The notes under the pieces are model-generated. The model saw only the letters and a list, made by a program, of their open reading frames with translations. It made no database searches and was not told the origin of the DNA. Made by a program: the position numbers and the translations under genes. From Acanthochlamys bracteata (lineage: Eukaryota > Streptophyta > Magnoliopsida > Pandanales > Velloziaceae), in the NCBI GenBank assembly GCA_019914995.1, contig CM034132.1:1552501-1616500 (forward strand): 64,000 nucleotides of DNA. Direction: 5' to 3'. Below are positions 1-9,679 of the stretch, one piece after another (the stretch's first letter is position 1; each line of letters opens with the position of its first letter).

Positions 1-1292
1 TATTTGACAAGGTAGAGCAACTGAAACACGAAATTCCTAATGCACATGTCCTTGATCAGTTTAATAATCCAGCAAACCCTGATGCACACTTTAGGTGGAC
101 AGGTAAGTTGCCGCCAAGTTTTCCTCTTTTCTTTCAGCTTCTCTTATTTATATGATGTGGCATTTTGCTGTCAATATGTTGCTGCTCCACCATGCTAATT
201 AATTATAGTCCCACTTTAGGATTGTGGAGACGCAGTCATAGAACTATTAAACTTCCATTGCAATTTAAATGGCACAATCTGCATAGTAGGGTAGACTCGT
301 ACAAAAAATTTCTTCAGTTCTGTTAATGCTCAGTCTAGTCTGGATTTCTATGATTGTTCACTATTTCTTAGTATTTCATATTTCCGATTTCCACAGTCAT
401 AGGTCGTTCAGCAGGCGGTTTACATTTTGAGCCTAACTATGTGACCGGTATTCACTAATTTATTGTTAGGACCTGAGATTTGGAAGGACACTGCTGGCAA
501 AGTGGACATCCTTGTTGTTGGTTCTGGATCGGGAGGAACTGTTTCTGGTGCAGGGAGATACCTTAAGATGAAAAACCCAGGTTTAAAGGTCGTCTGTGTA
601 GAACCTGGTGAAAGCTCAGTTATTTCAGGTATGTTTCATCTGATTTACATTATGTGTTCATGCTATTTAATCAACGTTCCAAGTGTGACTGTCATAGATT
701 GTATGAAACTGCTATTTGTTTGACTGAACCCTTTACTGCACCACTTTTATGTTGGCGTTTTGAACTAACTCTTGTTACATATTCTTAAATTCCTTCAGAA
801 TGCACTTAAATTTGTTTCACTTTGTTGAGATATGCTTCATGCATCATCATTTGGAATCAAGATTCTTTCTGAATGCTATTTCAGGTGGGGAACCGGGGAA
901 ACATGATATACAGGGCATTGGGCCTGGATTTATTCCAACTAACCTGGACACATCATGTATTGATGAGGTGATTACAGTTACTACTGAAGAAGCAATGTCC
1001 TTCGCTAGGAGACTTGCAACGGAAGAAGGCCTTCTTGTTGGCATCTCCTCAGGAGGCAACGTGGCAGCTAGCATAAAGGTCAATAGCATTCCTTGTGAAG
1101 ATATAGGATAAACTTTACCTTCTTAGCCAATTTTGAGAGCACGTTTAGTGAATCTAACCCTTGCAGGTTGCCCGAAAACCAGAAAACAAAGGAAAGATGA
1201 TTGTGACTCTATTACCAAGTGGTGGGGAGAGATACTTGAGCACAGATTTGTTTGCGGAGGTTAGAGAGGAGTGCATCAGTATGCCCTTCTGA
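1..1292 (+). CDS. Cysteine synthase (O-acetylserine (thiol)lyase) family protein, 3' part
   Basis: Partial gene; the 5' exons lie left of the window. Visible coding exons are 1-102 (reading from base 3), 470-628, 885-1078 and 1167-1292, all with GT-AG junctions and compatible phases; the stop is TGA at 1290-1292. The family uses PLP to make cysteine, or related thio- or cyano-amino acids, from O-acetylserine. Seen: the glycine-rich phosphate-binding loop [12 protein letters not shown], a GPEIW segment before it, the [10 protein letters not shown] segment near the C-terminus, and the terminal [13 protein letters not shown] block typical of plant members. The catalytic lysine region is outside the window. 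The loop is slightly unusual (GSGSGG where cytosolic enzymes usually have GTGTGG), so the isoform (cytosolic, plastid, sulfocysteine or cyanoalanine synthase) cannot be fixed. Family assignment is firm; subfamily is not. Confidence 0.9.
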
Positions 1293-2420
1293 TAATCAAC
1301 GAAAACAACAATGAGATTTGTGAATTGGTTTGAGAATGTTCAGGAGAAAGGATTGCAAAGTAATCAAATGTTTGCAGCTACTTGTCGTATAAATGGCAAC
1401 ATTGATCTTCAGTACTCCACCGTTCAGACTTAAACGAACTTCCTTGAGATTGCAAGTTGGAAGCTTTTCCAATGCATCGAGTTTTGGTGGTGCAGAATGG
1501 TTCATCGCTTCTTGCAAGCGAATGAAGTGATAATGTGGTCATGATGATTATTCTTTCTGCCTGTAAAACCTTTACTAGAGTTTTGCTGTGAGTTGTTGAG
1601 AAAAAACAAGGGACCTGTGTTATGAAAGCTGTTTATTTCTGTTGGTGTTTCAGAAATTCTCTGATCTATTATTTGTCATAGAAATAGCAATTTTATTAGA
1701 CATGCACCCTACACAGGCCTATATGTGACAATCGCCCGTTGGGCCCAGATCAATTTTACGTAGCTATGAAATCTTGCAGTATATAATCAATTCGAAAATG
1801 AACAGACGCTTTAGCAAGACACTAAATTCAATTGTGAGAAACTAGTAATCAGAATGATAAAATAAACGAAGAAGACTTCGACTAACTAATTGTAACCGAA
1901 GTTAATGACTATTTTTTACATATAGTAGTATAATTTTTATATTTTATAGGTACATCTTTTAAATAATCAATGTTTATATATTATTAAATCATTTCTTTAT
2001 CGGAAAATATTAGACAAAACAACTCCAACACTATAGAAATGTTATTGACAAAAAACATTGTTTTAATTGTATGGTGAACCGTATCTTCTGCTTCCCTGCC
2101 TAATTATAGATTAATGTTTTCTTGAAGCCACATATGGTGAAAAAAGAAGGAAAGAAAAGAGAGAGCCAAAGCAGAGAGAAACCTGTAACCTGTTTTCTTT
2201 CCTCAGCAATCTTCCTGGACAAAGGAGAAAGAGATACCAAGAGGTTAACACAAGAGAATGATTCAGGGGAGAAGAAGAGAACGATCATCACGCCATTACC
2301 GTCCACTTTCAATCTCTGTAGTGACTCGAACCGATATGATCAGAATCTTCGCGCCAACGAGGTAAAGCCAGAATGATTGCCTACAGAAGTAGTTGATTAG
2401 TTCTTCTCCGCTGGGAGAGA
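1293..2420. other. Intergenic: 3' UTR of cysteine synthase gene and 5' leader of next gene
   Basis: No coding gene is supported. The left half up to about 1700 looks like the 3' UTR (moderate base composition, several AATAAA-like stretches). Bases 1860-2080 are AT-rich. From about 2110 the sequence becomes purine-rich (AAGAAAGAAAAGAGAGAG), as expected of a transcribed plant 5' leader for the gene starting at 2421. Confidence 0.4.
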
Positions 2421-3152
2421 ATGGTTAGAAGTACACCTTCTCATAATCCCGCTAGCATCTTGATCCATCCAGTGGTCGCCATCCTTCTGTTAGCTTCATG
2501 GATTGCTGCAACAATCGCCGTTATTGCTGCCCTCTGCATCCCATGGTTCCGGAGATTCTACCAATCAAAACCTGAACCACTACCTGAATCATCGGCACAA
2601 CCACCACAACCCTCTTTTCAAGCACCTTCAATAGATAAAGCTGATACTAACGTCGATGACCACATTGCAATCCCAGATGCGTTACCTTTGCCACCAGCAG
2701 CACTTTCAGCCGCTATACAAGCTCAACAACCGCAGCCTTCAACAGGTCATAACAAATTTAAGAAGGCAAGGTCCGTCAGTGCATTCAGGAGGCTGGAATC
2801 ATCCAAGCATGGAGGATTGATTCCTTCGATCGCAAAATCCGCAAGCTCTAAAAGAAGCCTGAGCTTGAGATTACCGGATGGGCTAGCTAAGATTAGAACC
2901 GGAATAAAGGACAGGCAAGAGAAACAATCGGAGGACACGAATTGGATGAAGACGATAATTCTAGGAGAGAAATGCAAGGTACAGGACGATGAGGACAATA
3001 GCATTGACGGCAACAGGCGTAAGCTATTTTATTCAGTAACATCTCCCCGTAAGTCATCTGCAAGTAGCTCTCGAAGAAGCTCTTCGGCCTACGTAGACGC
3101 TCCTCCCTCCATAAGAACAACGAGCAACCGGAGCGACTGCGACGAAACGTGA
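2421..3152 (+). CDS. Uncharacterised plant membrane-anchored protein, 243 aa
   Basis: Single-exon reading frame with ATG at 2421 and TGA at 3150-3152. Residues about 15-45 form one long hydrophobic segment ending in PWFRRFY, which suggests an N-terminal membrane anchor with a basic cytosolic flank. A proline/glutamine-rich linker follows (about 50-110), then a basic, serine-rich half. Near residue 180 the block TIILGEKCKV recalls a group of plant proteins of unknown function that share a conserved ILGEKCKV motif before an acidic stretch. The C-terminus is a Ser/Arg-rich low-complexity tail. No enzyme domain is visible. I do not recognise a named gene and assign no function. Confidence 0.7.
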   Translation: MVRSTPSHNPASILIHPVVAILLLASWIAATIAVIAALCIPWFRRFYQSKPEPLPESSAQPPQPSFQAPSIDKADTNVDDHIAIPDALPLPPAALSAAIQAQQPQPSTGHNKFKKARSVSAFRRLESSKHGGLIPSIAKSASSKRSLSLRLPDGLAKIRTGIKDRQEKQSEDTNWMKTIILGEKCKVQDDEDNSIDGNRRKLFYSVTSPRKSSASSSRRSSSAYVDAPPSIRTTSNRSDCDET

Positions 3153-4540
3153 AAGCATCGGGTTCCACTGCAGATGAGGTCATCATATTTTACGTTGACG
3201 TCAGTGTTATGAGATGAGCGCACATAATGTAGCAAGAACTTAGTTAATTTGAAGATGTTGGCCTATATATATGTCAGTTGTTGGCTTGCTTTTGTCAACA
3301 GCAACTCCTTAGTCCGTCTTTCAACAGGTTTTCCGGCGTTCATGTTTATCAACGCCGGTTGTCGGTGATTTTTCCGAACTAGATTTCAGCATTGAGACCC
3401 AGTGGCGTATACGTTAGCTCATTTGAGGATTTGCTTGTCTTCATTGAACCCGGCAACTGATCCTAAATGCATCATCACCTTGGCGAGATCCGCTCACCTT
3501 AATCTAATATTGTCCTAAATGGTATTTCACCAAGGTTAAACTATACGCAAGTCGATAGTTGTGGAGAAGTGAGAGTGATAGACGTAGCTTACGGAAACCG
3601 AAATTTGAAAATGTTCTACCGTAATTTCAAATAGTTGCAGGAAGTCTATCAGAAAGTTTTAAAAAATTATACATACATGATGTATAATTTATCTATACAG
3701 CTTAAACTTTTTTAAAAAAATTAATATGAAAAATAATTTTGGAAAAAGGAGAATAGTGGGATTATCAAACGCACTTCATACTCAGAAAATATTTAAAAGT
3801 ATTTCTGAAAAATAAAATTTTCAAAACAAAAAATATATTTTATAATTGTTTATTTAAAAAGAATTTTATAATGTATAATTTATTATATTTTTCAAATTTT
3901 AAATTTTTAAATACTCAAAAAAAATAAAAATTAAATTCCTTTTAAAATAGAAAAGAATCTTTTATAAGAACTGCCAAATGGGTCAAATAAAATGTTTTTA
4001 ATAATTTTTTAATACAAAACAAACTTATTATGTTAATTTAAAAATAAAAGTAATTATAAAGATAACAATTTTTATCACATATAATTAAAATTATACTTTA
4101 AAAGCAAAAAAAATTCTAAACCACAAAAATTATATTTCTTTTGAGTGGACAGAGGCAACGCGTTCTGAAAACGCGCCCCAAACGTTTTCCGGCGGTTTAG
4201 GATACACATTTTATAAATACTTAAAAATTTTATTTAAAAATTTAAAACATATAAAAAAATTATATTATATATTTTTATTATTTATTTAAATATACAAAAA
4301 TAAAACTTATATTAAAAAATATATATTTTTATTTTAAAAAAACTTTATTCATAAATACTCCCGATCGTCCCCTTCCAAAGCAACCCCTCCTCTCAAGAAA
4401 GTTGCAAGTAAAATGCATATCCACCAAAAGAACCACAAATCTACAAAGCAGATGCACAACTAGAAACATACTTTAATCACCCAAAATAACTCCTTTCAAG
4501 GTTTAAAGTACAACACATAAAAGGCGACGACAAGTTTTTT
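3153..4540. other. Intergenic, very AT-rich, decayed repeats
   Basis: Bases 3153-3650 are mixed-composition 3' flank of the gene ending at 3152. From 3650 to 4360 the DNA is over three-quarters A+T, with long A and T runs resembling the MITE-like elements elsewhere in the window (for example 4200-4360). A small inverted repeat, CGCGTT/AACGCG, lies near 4159-4176. No gene was seen. The 3' UTR of the minus-strand eIF4A gene probably begins somewhere in 4400-4700. Confidence 0.4.
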
Positions 4541-4704
4541 AAATACAAAACATCCTATTGCTAAAAGTCAACAATACATAAACATTAAACATTATAGATA
4601 AGAAATCTATTGCTCCATTACAGATAACCCAGCTCTGAACAGATTTTAAAGGCAAGCCTAGAGCAGCATAAATACCGAAGACAAACTTTTGAAACAAAAA
4701 CTGA

Positions 4705-6684
4705 TCAAAGCAGATCAGCGACATTGGATGGCAACTCCTCAATCACCACATTATAGAATCTCTGGATGTCATAAAGCATCCTTTCATCATCACGCGTGAC
4801 GAAGTTGATAGCAACACCCTTCCTTCCAAAACGACCACTACGCCCGATACGATGCAGATAGTTCTCAGGTTGCGTCGGCAGATCATAGTTAATTACAAGA
4901 GACACCTGCTGCACATCAATACCACGGGCAAGGAGATCAGTGGTGATAAGAACACGCGAAGACCCTGAACGGAACTCCCTCATGATAATATCCCTAGTGT
5001 TCTGGTCCATATCTCCGTGTGTGGCTGACACAGTGTGATCCCGACTCCTCATCTTGTCAGTGAGCCAATCCACCTTGCGCCGAGTGTTAACAAAAATAAC
5101 ACTTTGGGTGATAGCCAAAGTTTCATACAGATCACATAGTGTCTCAAGTTTCCAATCTTCCTTCTCAACATTCACATAAAACTGCTTGATACCCTCTAGA
5201 GTAAGCTCGTCCCTCTTGACAAGGATACGCACAGGCTTGTTCATGAACTTGCGGGTAATCTCAAGGGCCTCAGGTGGCATTGTAGCAGAAAAGACGCCAA
5301 CCTGAACCTTTGAGGGGAGAAGCTGGAAAATATCATATATCTGCACAGAAAACACCATTTCTTTAGAAAACCAGATTTTCCAATCAATATTACTGATGAA
5401 TAGAGCAATATGTAGTAATATATGGTGCATCACATTGTAGAACATCATTTTCTCAATGTAATTATATTAAACTAGAAAACTAGCATACTTCAGCACACTC
5501 CTCAATGTAGATATTACTCCTAAAAATTAAGGGCAAGCAACCTAGTGGGTTTTAGTATGGAGTCAATTAACACCTGCAAAAAAAGTTGATCCACTGCAAA
5601 TGCCAACATGAACATGCTCAACAGCTACTTAGCCAAAACAAACTTCCATAAAAAAGCTCTATATTAATATTTCCAGAAGTAGACTACGTTCTATCTTAAA
5701 TACAATATTTGTTGCAATTAAAAACTCAAAACTGAATATTATACCCCATTCATATCTACTAACTAAAAAAAAGTATCCCCTTGGATAAAGTAAAAAGTAT
5801 GACCATAGAGATGTACCTGTCACAGTTAAAAAGACTAAGAACGATAGCCTAAAGACAGCAAAACTTTCTAAGAAAATCATTCAGATTATCAGTAAGAAAT
5901 AACCTGGTCCTTGAAGCCGCGTGAGAGCATTTCATCTGCCTCATCCAGAACAAACATCTTAATGTGGTCAGGACGAAGAGCACCCCTTCTTAGCATGTCA
6001 AACACACGGCCAGGGGTTCCAACAACAACATGCACTCCAGCTGATAGAATTCTCTGATCCTCTCTAACACTGGTGCCTCCCACACAAGCATGAACCTTGA
6101 CCCCCAAATAGTCGCCTAGAGCTCGCATCACCTTCTCAATCTGTTGGGCAAGTTCTCTGGTTGGAGCGAGAACCAGAGCCTGACATTCAACAAGGTCGTA
6201 ATCAAGCTGCTGCAAGATTCCTGAACAAAACGTTGCAGTTTTCCCTGTCCCAGATTGTGCCTGCTGGATGACATCAAGCCCCTTGCAGAAAGGGACGATG
6301 CCTCTTTGTTGAATTGCAGAGGGCTTTTCGAAACCTGCATAAACAAACTATTACCCGACACAAAGATGGAGTTTCTTTGCCAGACTGACAAAATAAGGAG
6401 TAGTCACAAATCTAAACTATACCATAAGCATATATTCCTCTCAAAAGGTTTTCTCGAAGACCCATGGAATCAAAACTTTCATAGACCTCGTCATAGCTGG
6501 TAAAGAAGTTCTGCCCATCTTCCATGAGCCTGGGCATTCGTCACCAACATAAACGTAAGAGTCAAGTTATATATAAACAGCAGTTAGAAATAGTACACGA
6601 CAAAGTTAAGGTAAATAACTCGGTCATCTTGGCATCATATTGGCGAGCGTCATATTGAGAGCCCTCAGGTGCTGCTCCTGCCAT
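4705..6684 (-). CDS. eIF4A: Eukaryotic initiation factor 4A (DEAD-box RNA helicase)
   Basis: Minus-strand gene with coding exons 6620-6684, 6423-6529, 5904-6334 and 4705-5340. All splice phases agree and give 412 aa, the usual plant eIF4A length. The N-terminus [17 protein letters not shown] matches plant eIF4A rather than eIF4A-III. Helicase motifs in order: AQSGTGKT (about 83-90, ATP binding), [17 protein letters not shown] (188-191), SAT (218-220), RGID and HRIGRSGR (from about 364). The C-terminus PSNVADLL is the family hallmark. It unwinds 5' leaders within the eIF4F cap-binding complex in the cytosol. ATG at 6684 is chosen because an intron acceptor (6687) lies just before it and the protein start matches the family. 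No damage was seen. Confidence 0.97.
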
Positions 6685-6686
6685 TT

Positions 6687-7755
6687 CTGTAAATGAGAGC
6701 ATATAAGAGAGTTAATAAAGCATATTCTGACAAAAGACTCACATGTAGATAGCATGAGAGGAAACAAGCATAAAGACAATCTTGAAGAGCGTCCACCATT
6801 GTTCCATACTCATTAGATAGGATTTCAATTCAGGAAAACATCTGTTGTACAAAGCTAACTATTTTGAATATGCTTTTAGCCTAACATGAGCTAAGGTTAC
6901 CAATAAAACCACCTGCGTTGCTGATAAAGCACCCTCTGGCACAAGTCCAAAGTAATCATTGGGTGCCTTGCAGAGTGATGAGCAAAATAATCATTTATTA
7001 ATTTAGCATTTATATAGACTATACTATTTCATTGTATTATAGCAAGTTTATACAGAAGCTCAGCAAGATAGAAATTTGATTGCTCACTTATCGCACAAAT
7101 AACCAACATGTCCTTGGTTACTCATTATGCCCTAGCAAATAATGGAGATGCCATACTAGGCTCTGTAGCTAGCTTCTTATGAGAAATTCACTTCACATCA
7201 GTAAGCCAGTTGATCAATAATCTTCTAGGAACAGTAAGAAACCCCAAGAATCTGAAATTAAGCATCTTTACCCAAGACAACTCACATAAAAAAATCCTAC
7301 TATTCAGAGATAAAATAAAGAAACACGCAGCCAGCTGACAAATACCAATCAATAGTTTACAAGCATGAGAAAGTCCTTCTCATTCTTTTGACGATAGCTT
7401 TGGAAATAAGCTTCCACCACTGCTTCCATACATACTCACTTCCTCGACTAAAATCAAAATCTAACCACACTAAAAAGAAATAAATAAATAAATAACGATC
7501 CTGAAAGCATCGTTTACGGTCCCGTCAACCAAAGTCCTCATATACATCAAATCTCGACTTAGTAATATTTAGAAAAAAGTAAATTTTACCTCAAAAAAAC
7601 CAGGAGAAAGCGAAAACACATAAATCTTAGCCTAAAATTCCACTATAAAAAAGATCGGGACTCCCAAAATGCAAAATTACAGAAATTGAAACATGAATGG
7701 AGAGAGATCTAACAGAACGCAGATTGAAAACGAGAACAGATCGATCAATTATTAC
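6687..7755 (-). other. 5'-UTR intron of eIF4A
   Basis: Read on the minus strand, a good donor (CAG/GTAAT at 7756/7755) and an acceptor (ACAG at 6690-6687, two bases before the ATG) bound an intron of about 1.07 kb. It is AT-rich with no coding signal. Leader introns in this position are common in plant translation-factor genes and often raise expression; that effect is inferred here, not seen. Confidence 0.75.
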
Positions 7756-7844
7756 CTGAATCAGCTGAATTGAGAGTGAAGGAGAACGAGAGCAAGTAAC
7801 TTGAGGTAGAGGGCGTAGATCCGCCCCTACCTGCTGCTGCTGTT

Positions 7845-7962
7845 GAAGAGAGAGAGAGAGAGTGAATTTTGTGGTCTAGGGTTATATAAAGAAAGAGCAA
7901 ACGAATCAACGCTGTTCACGTGCTCCCATGGAACACCGTTTCTTATCCTTCACGTGCTCCCT
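7845..7962 (-). promoter_or_regulatory. eIF4A promoter: TATA box, GA/CT tract, duplicated G-box
   Basis: On the minus strand a TATA element (TTATATAA, 7882-7889) lies about 25-35 bases upstream of a CT tract (GA repeat on plus, about 7847-7862) where transcription probably starts. Overlapping the TATA on the minus strand is ACCCTAG, a partial telo-box of the type common in translation genes. Further upstream two exact copies of TTCACGTGCTCCC (7915-7927 and 7949-7961) each contain the palindromic G-box CACGTG; they start 34 bp apart. G-boxes are bound by bZIP and bHLH factors. Confidence 0.65.
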
Positions 7963-7974
7963 TAGTTTAACTTA

Positions 7975-8185
7975 TTAAAAAAATAGCTTATAATTTTTTA
8001 TTTTATATTTTTAATATAAAATTATAAATATTTAAAATATTTATTTAAAATTTTAAAAATATAAAAAATTTTAAATAAATTTTTATTACATATTCTTATT
8101 ATTTTTAAAAATAAACAAATAAAAAATTATTTTTAAAAAATTAAAAATAATTTTTATTCTAAAAAATTTTATTTTATAACTACTT
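7975..8185. repeat. AT-rich MITE-like block
   Basis: About 210 bases of nearly pure A/T with repeated ATATTTAAAATATTTATTTAA-type words, resembling the AT-rich interiors of other MITE-like elements in this window. Clear terminal inverted repeats or a target duplication could not be read by eye, so the element class is open. Confidence 0.35.
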
Positions 8186-8345
8186 TCATCAGTATTCGGA
8201 ATCAGATTCATCAGACCCAAACCGAAAACCCATACGTTTCTCCTGGGAAAAATTAGAGCATTGTAAACAGAATTGAATTGAATAAAATTTAAAAAAATGA
8301 TAAAACAACTATTGTTGAAAAAAATGCCAATTTAATTACAGAAAT

Positions 8346-8606
8346 TTATGACAGCTTTTTTGGTCTATGAAGAACTTTAACTTCTTGAATAACTGTGTCG
8401 TCTACAATCTGAGGTACGTACTTGTAATATTCAAACCTGAGAAACAAGTCTATTAACATTCTTGTAAACTTATAGTAAGCTTCCATAAGACTTGCATACG
8501 TAAAGAACAATCTCTCAGCGTTGATTCTTCCATATGCTAACTTGCTAAGAGAAGAAGGTTGACACAAGTAAGGAAGCGGCGTCTCGTTTGGGAAGGATCG
8601 ATACAC
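8346..8606 (-). other. Unassigned open frame, possible exon or gene remnant
   Basis: An open frame of 86 codons whose composition looks protein-like (aromatic-rich segments FFTYASLMEAYYKFTRM and RFEYYKYVP) rather than the surrounding AT-rich noise. It has no ATG at its 5' end (first codon GTG), and the first internal Met is well inside. It could be the last exon of a decayed gene or a chance frame. I do not recognise the family. Flanking DNA on both sides is AT-rich and featureless. Confidence 0.2.
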
Positions 8607-9385
8607 GAAGAAGCATCAACCATTGATGTTGAATGATTATGTAGTTTGCTAATAGCTCCGGTAGTAGTAGTTATAATTATTAAAAAATTTTGTTCCTATA
8701 TTATTTATTAATAATACTGAAATAATATTAATAAAAATTTAAATTCATTATTTGTATTATTAATTGATTTTAAGAAATACTAATTTTGTAACATTATACA
8801 AAATAGAGCTGAATCGACAAAAAATTAGACTAAATATAATTTTATTATTCATTTTATTTAGAGCATTTATGATCTATTTTATTTTACGACAAATAGTTCG
8901 CTTTAGTTTAGAACAAATAGTTTTTTTTATTTAAGAACAATTATCGCGTCATTTAGTACAAATAGTTTATTTCATTTCAGATCATATAGCTCTATTTATT
9001 TCAAGTTCATTATAGAAAAAATAGCTATATCAATTCATTTAAAAAAAAAGTTCCGTTGAATAGCAGATATTAAAAAAAATTTAGTCTTACATTGTCTTCA
9101 ATAATACTAAAATAATATTTATAAAAATTTATGCTCACTATTCTCATATACAATTAGTTTTGAAAAAAATTTCGTAACAATAATTAATAATTTATACTAA
9201 AAGTTATGTATGGCAAAAGTTAATTTTATTTATTGTCCAAAATTAACCTACTAATGAAGTACACCTCTTATATTCAGCAGATTAGAGCCAACAACAAATG
9301 TTACAAGGTTCCGGGTCTTTCAAAGAGCCTCGATAAAAAGGCCCAAATTGGACCAATATCACCATAAAATTTGCACATGCGTGAT
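8607..9385. other. Intergenic, AT-rich
   Basis: AT-rich DNA with short local repeats, notably several degenerate copies around 8875-9010 of a unit near TTTAGAACAAATAGTTTATTTCATTT. No gene is visible. The right end passes into the promoter of the gene starting at 9680. Confidence 0.35.
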
Positions 9386-9495
9386 TGGTGACGCGTGCGA
9401 GAAAAAACACGGATCACGTGCGAGTGAAAAGTTCTCTCTTCCACGCATGTCAACGTGGCGCGTGATATATAATCATCCACGGGGAAGGCGCGGTT
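9386..9495 (+). promoter_or_regulatory. Promoter of NT-C2 gene: CGCG boxes, G-box, TATA
   Basis: A TATA box, TATATAA, is at 9466-9472, about 210 bases before the ATG at 9680. Around it lie ACGCGT (9391-9396), the G-box CACGTG (9415-9420), GCGCGT (9458-9463) and GCGCGG (9488-9493). The (A/C/G)CGCG(G/T/C) words are the sites known for CAMTA calmodulin-binding activators, and CACGTG is the ABRE/G-box core. The clustering in otherwise AT-rich DNA stands out; calcium or ABA responsiveness is inferred. Confidence 0.5.
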
Positions 9496-9679
9496 TCTCT
9501 TCTTCTTTCCCTCCAACTCTTCACTTCTTTCTTCTAACTTCTAAGGAATTTCTAATTCCGTCCAATTCCTTTGAAGAACGGGAAGAACAACAACAAATCA
9601 TCAGTCAATAGAAAACGCAGAAACCTTTGTTTGGAAGAGATTGAACAAAAACCTTGGAAGAAACAGAGAGATTTCAATC

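Noticed and set aside
847..1089. Minus-strand frame over the cysteine synthase exon
   Set aside because: Shadow of the conserved exon; no independent support.
9641..9679. Extension of the NT-C2 protein upstream of ATG 9680
   Set aside because: The upstream codon is TTG, not ATG, and the family starts with MVV at 9680.
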